Under the pieces are notes generated by a model. The model saw only the letters and a list, made by a program, of their open reading frames with translations, was not told the origin of the DNA and did no database searches. A stretch of DNA of 64,000 nucleotides from Rhizobium herbae (GTDB lineage Bacteria; Pseudomonadota; Alphaproteobacteria; Rhizobiales; Rhizobiaceae). The position numbers and the translations under genes are program-made. Numbering within the stretch: position 1 is the first letter of the stretch; every line of letters starts with the position of its first letter. Below, one piece after another: positions 24,777 through 32,971 of this stretch. The stretch covers positions 124,001 through 188,000 of the forward strand of contig NZ_JAGGJV010000006.1 in assembly GCF_017873135.1 (NCBI RefSeq), given 5' to 3'.

Positions 24777-24844
24777 GATCCGTGAGGGGGTTCGGCCTTG
24801 CCCTTCCGGTCCGGCGCTTTCAATCAAGGATAAGACGATAGTTC

Positions 24845-26011
24845 ATGAACGAGTTCGCTGATTTGCGCGGCCGGGAAGCCGCTTTTCCTGCACGGGAATT
24901 CGCCGAAAGGCAGGCGCAGGCGCGCGCGGCGATCAGGGCCGCGGGCCATGACGCGCTCGTTGTGACCGGACCGGAAAACATCTACTGGCTGACAGGCCGT
25001 CAGACCGCCGGGTATTTCGCCTTTCAGGCGCTTATCATGCCTGCCGAAGGCGAGCCGGTTCTTCTCGTGCGCCAACTGGAACTGGCAGGCGCGGTCGCCA
25101 ATACCTGGCTTGACCATATCGTTGCCTACCAGGACGGCGAGGATCCGGCGACTGCGCTCGCAGTGTTATTGAAGGATCGCGGTTTGTCGCGCACCGCGAT
25201 CGAACTTGCGGGCTGGTTCGTCTCTCCTGTTCTCGCTGCACAGATCGTGGCGGAGGCCGGAGTCGGCGCATTGCCTGATGGTTCGGCCATTCTTCCGCCT
25301 CTCCGCATCGTGAAGTCGCCAGCCGAGCTTGAGGCGATCCGGGCGGCCGCGCGTTATGCCGAGACCGGTCTTGCCGCAGGTATCGAGGCTTGCAAAGCCG
25401 GTACGAATGAAAACGCTGTCGCAGCCGCCATGCTGCAGGCGGCGACGAAGGCCGGGTCCGAAGCCATGGCGATGGAACCGCTCGTTTCGTCGGGGCCGCG
25501 AAGCGGTTTGCCGCACATGACGTGGCGGCGACGGACGCTGGAAGACGGCGATGCCGTGTTCCTGGAACTTGCCGGCAGTCACGCCCGCTATCATGCCGCC
25601 CTGATGCGCACGGTCTGGATCGGCAACCCGCCCGCCGAGGCGCGCCGGATGATGGATTGCGCATTGCGGGCACTCGATTGCGCGCTCCAGTCGATCCGTC
25701 CCGGTGTGCGCTGCGCCGTTCCGCACGAAGCGGCGCAGAAAGTCATTGACGACGCCGGCTATACGGCCGCGTTTCGCAAGCGCATCGGCTATTCGATGGG
25801 CATAGCCTTCGCGCCCGACTGGGGCGAGGGCGGTCTGCTGAGCCTCTTTACCGGCGTCGAGCGCATCATCGAACCCGGCATGGTCTTCCATGTGCCGGCG
25901 ACCTTGCGCAGCTATGGCGTATGGACCGTCGGCGCATCCGAAACCGTCATCGTCACGCAAAACGGAGCGGAGCCCCTGTCCAGCCTGCCCCGCGACCTGC
26001 GCATCCGTTGA
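24845..26011 (+). CDS. M24-fold (creatinase/ectoine-hydrolase-like) hydrolase lacking metal ligands, copy 1
   Basis: A protein of 388 residues with a creatinase N-terminal domain (AAGHDALVVTGPENIYWLTG) and a C-terminal pita-bread domain. Where metallo-aminopeptidases have two aspartates (DxGxxxxGYxxDxTRT), this protein has LELAGSHARYHAALMRTVW, so both are missing. A tyrosine and histidine plus ALMRT resemble creatinase and ectoine hydrolase (DoeA/EutD), which need no metal. It therefore probably opens a C-N bond in a cyclic or amidino compound rather than cleaving Xaa-Pro peptides. Substrate unknown. It is followed after 49 bases by the VOC gene. Confidence 0.8.
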   Translation: MNEFADLRGREAAFPAREFAERQAQARAAIRAAGHDALVVTGPENIYWLTGRQTAGYFAFQALIMPAEGEPVLLVRQLELAGAVANTWLDHIVAYQDGEDPATALAVLLKDRGLSRTAIELAGWFVSPVLAAQIVAEAGVGALPDGSAILPPLRIVKSPAELEAIRAAARYAETGLAAGIEACKAGTNENAVAAAMLQAATKAGSEAMAMEPLVSSGPRSGLPHMTWRRRTLEDGDAVFLELAGSHARYHAALMRTVWIGNPPAEARRMMDCALRALDCALQSIRPGVRCAVPHEAAQKVIDDAGYTAAFRKRIGYSMGIAFAPDWGEGGLLSLFTGVERIIEPGMVFHVPATLRSYGVWTVGASETVIVTQNGAEPLSSLPRDLRIR

Positions 26012-26060
26012 ATATGGGACACCCAATCCAACGTTTCCAATACACCAGAAGGAGCCCAAC

Positions 26061-26477
26061 ATGACAAAATCGCTGTTCCATCTCGCCTATCATGTCACTG
26101 ATCTCGACGAATCCCGCCGCTTCTACGGCGATGTGCTTGGCTGCGAAGAGGGGCGTTCGACAGAGACATGGGTCGATTTCGACTTTTTCGGTCACCAGAT
26201 ATCGCTGCATCTCGGCAAGCCGTTCGAAGTCACCCGCACCGGCAAGGTCGGCAACCATATGGTGATGATGCCGCATCTTGGCGTCGTTCTGCCGCTTGAT
26301 GCCTGGTTCGCGCTTTCCAAGCGGCTGGAAGATGCCGGCGTCGCCTTCGATATTCCGCCCGTCGTCCGTTTCGAAGGGGAGCCGGGCGAACAGCGCACGA
26401 TGTTCTTCTTCGATCCGAGCGGCAATCCGATCGAGGTCAAGGGTTTCAAGGATTTCGACGGCGTTTTCGCACACTAG
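26061..26477 (+). CDS. VOC-family (glyoxalase/dioxygenase-fold) protein
   Basis: A protein of 138 residues from the ATG at 26061, 6 bases after GGAG. It is a single glyoxalase-like module: HLAYHVTDLDESRRFYGDVLG at the start, ISLHLGKPF in the middle and FFFDPSGNPIEVKGFKDFD at the end. The two histidines and the glutamate occupy the usual metal-ligand positions. Members isomerise, epimerise or oxygenate small molecules. It is in an apparent operon with the M24 hydrolase and convergent with the second M24 gene. Reaction unknown. Confidence 0.85.
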   Translation: MTKSLFHLAYHVTDLDESRRFYGDVLGCEEGRSTETWVDFDFFGHQISLHLGKPFEVTRTGKVGNHMVMMPHLGVVLPLDAWFALSKRLEDAGVAFDIPPVVRFEGEPGEQRTMFFFDPSGNPIEVKGFKDFDGVFAH

Positions 26478-26581
26478 ACCAGATCACATGCGCGCGGGCG
26501 GCTTTCGTGCCGCCCGTCACGGTCCATGTCAGCGGTGGGCGTTCGCTCCACGTCGAGGCCTTGAGAAAAGGCTTGGCCCTG

Positions 26582-27775
26582 TCACCACCAGAAGCTGGGC
26601 GATTTGGTCAGGAGTTCGTTTTCCTCGTCGCCGATGATGACGATGTTCTCGAAGAAGGCCGCCCCGACGCCATCGAGGGAAAGAAAGGATTCGACGCCGA
26701 ATACCATGTTCTTTTCCGCTGTGTCTTCGGGCAGCGACATGCTGCTGGAAATACGGGGAAGTTCGAAGCCAAGGCCGATGCCATGGCCATAGAACGGGAA
26801 GTTCTTCATGATCGCTGACACCGAGCCGCCAAACGCGGCGGTCATACGATCGCCTTCGGCGGCGACATCGAGAAGCTTGACGCCGGGGCGCATCATGTCC
26901 GTCAGGCGGTGCACGATCCCGGCGGCGGCCTCGATCAGCCGGCGCTGGTCCGCATTCGACTTGCCGCATACGCCGGTGCGGCCCGGGTCGAGATAGTATC
27001 CCTGATAGAAGGCTGCATGCACCGTACCGGTGACCATATCTCCCGGTTTCGGCGCATCGGCGCTGTAGCCTGTCAGCGGGAAACGCTGGTCGAAACCAAG
27101 CGTGTCGCCGTGGTTGGCACCGATCATCTGCAGCCGGCCGCCGCGCCGGACGATTTCGCGCGCCGCTTCACCGGCTGCCTCCTGCTCCGATAGGCCGCTG
27201 GTCAGGCCTTCCATCAGCCGGTTGAGGCCCATGGTGGCGCCTTCTCCGGCGATGCGATAGCAATCCAGTTCACGATGGCTCTTTGTGCGCCTGACAGACC
27301 GCACAAGATCGTCTGCCGGAACCCATTCGACATCCGGGGCACCCTCGACGAGCTGCTGATAATATTTGATGGGAATGAAGTTGGTTCCGACAAGGGCGAC
27401 CCGGCCTTTGATGCCACGCTCTGCAATCGCTTTCGCCACGCCGCTGAAGGGGTGCTTGTGACAATGGATGTCGCGGATCGAAACCAGATCCCGGCGCGGC
27501 TCCGGCTCATCGATATGCAATTGCGGCTCAATGCCCTGCTGAAGAACAATGCCGGAGAACGACCGCGCCGACCAGATGGACGAATCCATGCCGCCGCTGA
27601 TCGCATAGTGGTTGGAGAGATAGAGGATATCGCCGCAATTGTCAGTCGTGCCGCCGCCACGACCGAAGACGACCGCGGTTTCGAAGCCACGTGCCTGCAT
27701 TTCGGCAAGCACACGCTCCCAGCGCGCTTCATATTCATCCAGCGGGAAATATCTGGCCACGTCTCTGGTCTCCAT
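26582..27775 (-). CDS. M24-fold hydrolase, creatinase-like, copy 2
   Basis: A protein of 397 residues, the usual creatinase length. It has an N-terminal creatinase domain and C-terminal catalytic residues in FPFYGHGIGLGFELP and VFGVESFLS. In the metal-site strand (TVHAAFYQGYYLDPGRTGV) the second aspartate is kept but the first, 11 residues earlier, is valine with histidine next to it. So a two-metal site is unlikely. Its promoter carries a copy of the TTGGTATAC-type site (27841-27857), putting it in the same putative regulon as pxpABC and DUF1989. It is only distantly related to copy 1. Confidence 0.8.
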   Translation of the reverse strand: METRDVARYFPLDEYEARWERVLAEMQARGFETAVVFGRGGGTTDNCGDILYLSNHYAISGGMDSSIWSARSFSGIVLQQGIEPQLHIDEPEPRRDLVSIRDIHCHKHPFSGVAKAIAERGIKGRVALVGTNFIPIKYYQQLVEGAPDVEWVPADDLVRSVRRTKSHRELDCYRIAGEGATMGLNRLMEGLTSGLSEQEAAGEAAREIVRRGGRLQMIGANHGDTLGFDQRFPLTGYSADAPKPGDMVTGTVHAAFYQGYYLDPGRTGVCGKSNADQRRLIEAAAGIVHRLTDMMRPGVKLLDVAAEGDRMTAAFGGSVSAIMKNFPFYGHGIGLGFELPRISSSMSLPEDTAEKNMVFGVESFLSLDGVGAAFFENIVIIGDEENELLTKSPSFWW

Positions 27776-27840
27776 GGCGGTACCGGCTTCCGATCGTTTT
27801 TGTCGAGTGGCTGGTTCGATCGAAGGCGTTCACAACCCTT

Positions 27841-27857
27841 CAATTTCGGTACACCAA
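27841..27857 (-). promoter_or_regulatory. Candidate GntR/FCD operator, site C
   Basis: On the minus strand this reads TTGGTGTACCGAAATTG, matching sites A and B at most positions. It lies 66 bases upstream of the minus-strand M24 gene, and TTGACG precedes it by 11 bases on that strand. The whole 27776-28080 gap (305 bases) holds this site, site B and two divergent promoters; no gene is seen in it. Confidence 0.55.
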
Positions 27858-28035
27858 TAGTATTCTTCCGTCAATCATGCGTGAGGCTGCCAACATCGAT
27901 TGGGTGTTTACGCGATTTTTCTACGGAGGTCTCACTCCGAGAGATTTGCCCATTGTTTAGGCGTCCAAGTTTAAAATTTATGCGAAGCGCACAATAAATG
28001 TCCCATAAGTATCTGAAATACATACTTGAATTCCA

Positions 28036-28052
28036 TTGGTATACTGAATAAG
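28036..28052 (+). promoter_or_regulatory. Candidate GntR/FCD operator, site B
   Basis: TTGGTATACTGAATAAG lies 28 bases upstream of the DUF1989 start and is identical to site A over its first 13 bases. CTTGAA at 28025 and TAAGTT at 28048 give a plausible promoter with a 17-base spacer that contains the site, so binding would block transcription. Confidence 0.6.
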
Positions 28053-28080
28053 TTGCCTTCGAGAGTTTTTGAGAAGGCGA

Positions 28081-28761
28081 ATGATGGCGCGCAATCGGCG
28101 TCATGTCCGCCTCCCTCCATGGACAGGCGAGTTCGAGATGGGTGAATATTCGGACATTGTCCCGGCTGGTGAGGGGCGCGCGTACATAATGCGCGCCGGC
28201 CAGGCCGCGATCATTACCAACACTCACGGCAGTCAGGTTGTCGATCTCTGGGCTGTTTCGGCGGAAGACGCGAACGAAGTCAGTTCGATGGATCACACGC
28301 GCTCGGTCGCCAGCAGCATCTATTTCGAGAGTGGCATGAGCGTCGTCAGCAATCGACGCCGCCGGATGCTGGCGCTTGTCGGTGATAGCGCAGGGTTGCG
28401 GCATGACACGCTCCTGTGTCCCTGCAATGGCGAACTGTACCAGGAGCTCGGTTGCGAGGGCTATCACCGGAGCTGTGCGGATAATTTCCATGAGGCCATG
28501 TCCGGCTCCGGAAGGGAGGTGCCGTTTACGCCCGCCTCGCTCAATCTTTTCATGAACGTGCCGGTGAATGAAGACGGCCGTGTCGAACGCCTGCCGCCCG
28601 CCTCGAAAGCCGGCGATTGCGTGACGCTGCGCGCCGAAATGGATATTCTGCTGGTTCTTTCGGCTTGCCCCCAGGATGTGACACCCATCAACGGTGCTGC
28701 CCGCACGCCGATGGATGTGGCGGTGCGCATCCTTTCCAAGTCATCCCCGGAGGCCGTTTGA
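28081..28761 (+). CDS. DUF1989 (urea carboxylase-associated family) protein
   Basis: A protein of 226 residues from the ATG at 28081, after GAGAAGG; the ATG at 28084 has slightly better spacing. The family signature region is [18 protein letters not shown], followed by [14 protein letters not shown], with the cysteines and histidines thought to bind zinc in the solved structures. The family is found beside urea carboxylase, amidohydrolase and ectoine genes, and its reaction is not established. Here it heads an operon with a polar amino-acid ABC importer; its stop overlaps the ATPase start by one base. Confidence 0.85.
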   Translation: MMARNRRHVRLPPWTGEFEMGEYSDIVPAGEGRAYIMRAGQAAIITNTHGSQVVDLWAVSAEDANEVSSMDHTRSVASSIYFESGMSVVSNRRRRMLALVGDSAGLRHDTLLCPCNGELYQELGCEGYHRSCADNFHEAMSGSGREVPFTPASLNLFMNVPVNEDGRVERLPPASKAGDCVTLRAEMDILLVLSACPQDVTPINGAARTPMDVAVRILSKSSPEAV

Positions 28762-29564
28762 TGCCGGAGCACATTCTTGCCCTGCGTGATATCCACAAAA
28801 GCTTCGGCGAAACGCAGGTCCTTAAAGGAATTTCCCTGAACGTGACGGCCGGAGAGGTCGTCTCGATCATCGGCGCCAGCGGTTCGGGAAAGAGCACGTT
28901 TCTAAGATCCATCAACGGACTGGAGATGCCGCAATCCGGGTTCCTGGATTTCGAGGGACTTTCCTTCGACTATCATCCGGAATCCCGCTTCTTCCCGACG
29001 GCGACGCAATTGCAGGCGTTGCGAAAGAAAGTGGGCATGGTGTTCCAGAGCTACAATCTTTGGCCCCACATGACCGTTCTGCAAAATGTCATTCACGCGC
29101 CGATCAAATTGCTCAAGATTCCGCGCGCTCAGGCCATCGAGGAGGCGGAAGCCCTGCTTTCCCGTATCGGGCTTTATGAAAAGCGCCAAAGCTATCCCGC
29201 CCGGCTGTCCGGCGGGCAGCAGCAGCGCGTCGCGATTGCGCGGGCGCTGGCGATGAAGCCCAGCCTGATGCTTTTCGACGAAGTGACGTCGGCTCTGGAT
29301 CCGGAGCTGGTTCATGAGGTTCTGGTTCTGATGGCGTCCCTGGCGCGGGAGGGCATGACCATGCTTGTCGTTACGCACGAGATCGCCTTCGCCCGGGACG
29401 TTTCGTCCCGCGTTCTGTTTTTCGACAAGGGCGTGATCGCCGAGGACGGACCGCCGGAGATCCTGCGCAATCCGCAGAGCGACCGGCTGCGCCAGTTCCT
29501 TCATCGTATCCTGCATGACGAGGTTGCCGGCGCGGGTGCGGGCTACGGAGGCACTCAACAATGA
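28761..29564 (+). CDS. Polar amino-acid-type ABC transporter ATP-binding protein
   Basis: A protein of 267 residues. Walker A is GASGSGKST, the signature is [15 protein letters not shown] and Walker B is [15 protein letters not shown]. The [10 protein letters not shown] form and [16 protein letters not shown] are typical of GlnQ/HisP-type importers. The start is at the ATG overlapping the DUF1989 stop, with CCGGAGG upstream. It energises the single permease encoded next. Confidence 0.93.
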   Translation: MPEHILALRDIHKSFGETQVLKGISLNVTAGEVVSIIGASGSGKSTFLRSINGLEMPQSGFLDFEGLSFDYHPESRFFPTATQLQALRKKVGMVFQSYNLWPHMTVLQNVIHAPIKLLKIPRAQAIEEAEALLSRIGLYEKRQSYPARLSGGQQQRVAIARALAMKPSLMLFDEVTSALDPELVHEVLVLMASLAREGMTMLVVTHEIAFARDVSSRVLFFDKGVIAEDGPPEILRNPQSDRLRQFLHRILHDEVAGAGAGYGGTQQ

Positions 29565-30220
29565 TCACGGATTTCATTGGTGAAGTTCAGATCTACGGTC
29601 CAGGCTTCCTGCTGGCGGCGTGGACGGTTTTCTGGCTGACGATCCTGACGATCGTCGTCAGCTGGGTCTGTGGTTTGCTTGCAGCGCTCGGACATCGGTC
29701 GAAGGTGAAGGCCGTCCGCATGGTGGCCGCCTTCTATATCTGGTTCATTCGCGGAACGCCGACCCTCATTCAGGTTTTCATCATCTACTTCGGACTACCG
29801 CAGTTCGGGGTCAGGCTATCGCCGTTTACAGCCGGGGTCTTGTCGCTTGGGATCAACAGCGGTGCCTATGTGGCGGAGATCATTCGAGGTGGCCTGACGG
29901 CCATTCCGCGCGGTCAGACGGAATCGTCGCTGGCGCTCGGCTTCAGTCCGGCCGAGACGATGCGCAGCATCATTCTGCCGCAGGTGTTCCGTATCATCCT
30001 GCCGTCGATTACCAACGAAGCGATCTCGACTCTCAAGAACACATCGCTGTTGTCGACGATCACCGTGGTCGAACTGACACTCTATGCCCAGACCCTGATC
30101 GCGGCGACGTTCCGACCGTTCGAATTCTACATTGCGGTTGCCGTGATCTATCTCGTGCTGACGACTTTCCTCACGCAGCTGGCGGCCTGGCTCGAGCGGC
30201 GATACGCGCTGCAGAGCTGA
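29561..30220 (+). CDS. Polar amino-acid-type ABC transporter permease
   Basis: A protein of 219 residues with about five membrane spans and the HisMQ-family motifs [19 protein letters not shown] and [17 protein letters not shown] (EAA loop). Only one permease gene is present, so the channel is probably a homodimer, unlike systems with paired HisM/HisQ subunits. The start overlaps the ATPase stop by 4 bases. Confidence 0.93.
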   Translation: MITDFIGEVQIYGPGFLLAAWTVFWLTILTIVVSWVCGLLAALGHRSKVKAVRMVAAFYIWFIRGTPTLIQVFIIYFGLPQFGVRLSPFTAGVLSLGINSGAYVAEIIRGGLTAIPRGQTESSLALGFSPAETMRSIILPQVFRIILPSITNEAISTLKNTSLLSTITVVELTLYAQTLIAATFRPFEFYIAVAVIYLVLTTFLTQLAAWLERRYALQS

Positions 30221-30256
30221 TGGTCGAGCAGTTTGCGGCCCCCAATCATCGGCCTC

Positions 30257-30278
30257 CCCGGCGCAGCGCAGCGCCGGG
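30257..30278 (+). other. Intra-operon hairpin before the binding-protein gene
   Basis: CCCGGCGC (30257-30264) and GCGCCGGG (30271-30278) form a perfect 8-bp stem with a 6-base loop and no T-run. Such hairpins between permease and binding-protein genes usually stabilise the downstream message or reduce read-through, letting the binding protein be made in excess. Confidence 0.55.
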
Positions 30279-30346
30279 CAAACAAGACTGTCGCCCCCGC
30301 GACGGAAGACTGTGAAACGAACCAATCGAAAAGAAGGGAACAAGCC

Positions 30347-31135
30347 ATGAAATTCAAATCCATCGCATTCGCTCTCGCTGCTATCGCCGCCGTTGCCGCC
30401 AAGGCCCCGGCGTCCGCCGCCGATCTTGAGCTTCTCGAAGCCGGCAAACTTCAGGTTGCCACCGAAGGCACCTTCCCACCTTTCAGCATGCGCGCGCCCG
30501 ACGGCTCGCTCGACGGCCTGGAAATTCGGGTCATGACGGAAGTGGCAAAGCGTCTGAACCTGACCTACACACCGGTCCTCATCAAGTGGGACTCGCTGCT
30601 GGTTGGCCTGCAGGCGGACCAATACGATGTGATCAGCGCGTCGATGGACATTACTGCGGAGCGCCAGAAGAAGGTGACCTTTGCCAATGGCTGGCTTGAA
30701 TCCGGCGGCCGTATCGTGGTCCAGGCGGATTCGCCGATCAAGAGCGCGGCCGACCTGAAGGGAAAGACAGTCGGTGCTCTCGTGTCGTCCACCTTTGCGA
30801 AAATTGCCGAAGACAAGGGCGCAACTGTCAAGGGCTACAAGGCGGAATCCGACGCCATGCAGGATCTTGTCAACGGCAATATCGACGCAACGATTACCGA
30901 CTCGATCGCCGGCGCTTATGCGATCAAGAATGCCCATATGCCGCTTGCGATGACGGATGATTTCGTCAGCCGAATCCAGAAGGGCTTCGCCATCAAGAAA
31001 GGCAAGCCCGAGCTGGTGAAAGCCATCAACAAGGCGCTGGCGGACATAGTGGCCGACGGCACTTATGCCAAGCTCACGGTTGATTTGATCGGCTTCGATC
31101 CGGCTCCGAAAGAGCCGATCCAATCGGTCGAATAA
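30347..31135 (+). CDS. Polar amino-acid-type ABC transporter substrate-binding protein
   Basis: A protein of 262 residues starting MKFKSIAFALAAIAAVAAKA, a signal peptide cleaved after ASAA. The mature protein is a family 3 solute-binding domain (KLQVATEGTFPPFSMRAPDG, later SAADLKGKTVGALVSSTFAK). The usual ligand arginine and aspartate positions are not assigned here. Given its operon with DUF1989 and the shared operator with the 5-oxoproline genes, the ligand may be a cyclic amino-acid derivative instead of a standard amino acid (inference). Confidence 0.9.
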   Translation: MKFKSIAFALAAIAAVAAKAPASAADLELLEAGKLQVATEGTFPPFSMRAPDGSLDGLEIRVMTEVAKRLNLTYTPVLIKWDSLLVGLQADQYDVISASMDITAERQKKVTFANGWLESGGRIVVQADSPIKSAADLKGKTVGALVSSTFAKIAEDKGATVKGYKAESDAMQDLVNGNIDATITDSIAGAYAIKNAHMPLAMTDDFVSRIQKGFAIKKGKPELVKAINKALADIVADGTYAKLTVDLIGFDPAPKEPIQSVE

Positions 31136-31472
31136 GCGATTTTGCATACCAAGACATGATGATGGGAAGCGGTCGGAACGCGAATATTGCTCCGGCCGCT
31201 TTCCACGGTGCATTCGCCGCTCGCTCAAATCGGTCGCATGGCGCTCGATGAAATGGAATATTGCCTGCGGACTCTCCGCGAACACCTGCCTGCGCGCCGC
31301 GTGGAACTGGGTTGCATGATCGTCGAGCGGGGATTATGTGCGCCGATAATCACGGCTCGGTAGTTGGCGGTTACAATATTTCCGACGCCGCACAATGCTT
31401 GACCGAGCGGTCCGTCGTCGTGTGGCATTTCCTTTCGCAACAGGGTCGACGGGAGCCCGTTCGCCGCCGTTA
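31136..31472. other. Intergenic stretch with a hairpin and possible degenerate coding
   Basis: About 340 bases between the binding-protein gene and the convergent TetR gene. An imperfect stem (31165-31177 with 31191-31204, GGAAGCGG...CCGCTTTCC) may terminate the ABC operon, though no T-run follows. On the minus strand two short frames (about 31200-31440) read like protein but are shifted relative to each other, so a decayed gene is possible. I cannot name a family. Confidence 0.3.
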
Positions 31473-32111
31473 TTACCCCTTGAGATAGCCGATGACAGCA
31501 TCGGCGATCATGGTGCGGTGGCGTTCGATGGTGCCGGGTTCGGAGAGGTCGCGGCGGAAGATCGAGCCGAAGGTGTAGCGGTTGGAGACACGGAAGAAGC
31601 AGAACGCGCTGATCATCATATGAATGTCGATCGGATCGGCCGGTCGCGTGAAGACCCCTTGATCTATGCCGCGTTCCAGGATGCCGGCGATCGTTTCGAT
31701 GACGGAGACGTTCAGGTCGCGGATTGCCTCCGAGCGCAGCATATGGGCGGCGTGATGAATGTTCTCGATGCTGACCAGCCGGACGAAATCCGGATGCGCC
31801 TCGTCATGGTCGAAGGTGGTGGAGATCAGGACCCGCAGCGCCTCTTCCGGCTCCAGGTTTGACAATTGAAGGTCGGCTTCCAGCGTGCGGATCTTGCGAT
31901 AAGAGCGTTCAAGAACGGCCAGATACAGGCCTTCCTTGCTTCCAAAATAATAGTAGATCATCCGTTTTGAGGTGCGGGTCCGCTCGGCGATGGCATCGAC
32001 GCGCCCGCCGGCAAGACCATGCGTCGAAAACTCCTCCGTTGCCACTTCCAGGATATTTTCCTGGGTGCGCTGGGGGTCGTTCTTCCTGCCGTTCTCAGCT
32101 TTGCCTGCCAT
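31473..32111 (-). CDS. TetR-family transcriptional regulator of the shikimate/quinate operon
   Basis: A protein of 212 residues from the ATG at 32111 (MAGKAENGRKNDPQRTQENI). The HTH is VDAIAERTRTSKRMIYYYF (residues 38-56), followed by KEGLYLAVLERSYRKIR. The C-terminal ligand domain is variable. It is divergent from the TRAP transporter and quinate-degradation genes, whose promoter contains a GTAC-based repeat. It is most likely a repressor released by a quinate-pathway metabolite, by analogy with other TetR/QuiR-type arrangements. Confidence 0.88.
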   Translation of the reverse strand: MAGKAENGRKNDPQRTQENILEVATEEFSTHGLAGGRVDAIAERTRTSKRMIYYYFGSKEGLYLAVLERSYRKIRTLEADLQLSNLEPEEALRVLISTTFDHDEAHPDFVRLVSIENIHHAAHMLRSEAIRDLNVSVIETIAGILERGIDQGVFTRPADPIDIHMMISAFCFFRVSNRYTFGSIFRRDLSEPGTIERHRTMIADAVIGYLKG

Positions 32112-32240
32112 GCTCCGCCGCTCCCCCTCCGGCGCCGTCATCTTCAAAGTCGCACACCTTTGGCGCGGCCATCCGCATCCAGTTTCCGGTATGGCTGTAA
32201 AGTCTTAAAGAGCTTGAAGCCTGCTTTCAATAGATGCCTC

Positions 32241-32270
32241 TTGACATACGTACCAGTTCGTACATTTTAT
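32241..32270 (+). promoter_or_regulatory. Probable promoter with repressor site upstream of the TRAP operon
   Basis: TTGACA at 32241-32246 is a perfect -35 box and ATTTTAT at 32264-32270 a plausible -10 at 17-18 bases. The spacer contains ACGTACCAGTTCGTAC, in which two GTAC units are repeated 10 bases apart. An operator between -35 and -10 fits repression by the divergent TetR protein. The full gap is 32112-32397 and contains no gene. Confidence 0.55.
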
Positions 32271-32397
32271 CCCTGCGCTGGTTGTTCCTGAGGAGGCGGC
32301 TCCGGCGCGGATATCTGGTCACGACATTGTACGGCCGTTGCGGATGCAGCAAATGGTAAGCAATGGGCGTCGGCGAGATCCTTTCGGGAGGACGGGC

Positions 32398-32961
32398 ATG
32401 ACACGCATCATCGATTTCTATTTTCTTGGGCTGAAGGCAATCATCGCCTTCCTGCTGGCCGCCATGGTCGTGCTGGTGTTCGGCAATGTCGTGCTGCGCT
32501 ACGCACTCAATCAGGGCATCACCTCGTCCGAAGAACTCTCCCGGGTTTTCTTCATCTGGCTGACATTTCTGGGGGCCGTCGTCGCCATGCGCGAACATGG
32601 ACACCTCGGGGTCGATTCGCTGCTGAAGCGTCTGCCACCTGCTGGTGCCAAGCTCGCGGTGCTTTCGGGGCAGGGGCTGATGCTGGTGGCAACGGCGCTG
32701 ATGATCAGCGGCAGCTGGACGCAGACGTTGATCAACCTGCCGGCGACCATGCCTGCCACGGGATTGTCCATGGGTTTCTTCTACGGCGCGGGCCTGGCCT
32801 TCGGAATCCCCACCTTCCTGATCATTCTTTGGGATGCCTTTTGCGTCGCCACCGGCCGCATCGACGTGACGACCGCACAACTCGTCCTCGACAGCGAGGA
32901 GCAGGTGGCTCTCGACGATCACCCCGTGCCGGCGCTCGGTATCGGCGCGACGAAAATCTGA
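32398..32961 (+). CDS. TRAP transporter small membrane subunit (DctQ type)
   Basis: A protein of 187 residues from the ATG at 32398, after GGGAGGACGG. It has four membrane segments (for example AIIAFLLAAMVVLVFGNVVL), the family motif ITSSEELSRVFFIWLTFLGA and HLGVDSLLKRLP. It pairs with the DctM-type protein encoded 10 bases downstream. TRAP systems use a sodium gradient and a periplasmic binding protein to import organic acids; here the neighbours point to quinate or shikimate. Confidence 0.93.
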   Translation: MTRIIDFYFLGLKAIIAFLLAAMVVLVFGNVVLRYALNQGITSSEELSRVFFIWLTFLGAVVAMREHGHLGVDSLLKRLPPAGAKLAVLSGQGLMLVATALMISGSWTQTLINLPATMPATGLSMGFFYGAGLAFGIPTFLIILWDAFCVATGRIDVTTAQLVLDSEEQVALDDHPVPALGIGATKI

Positions 32962-32971
32962 GGAGTACGCC

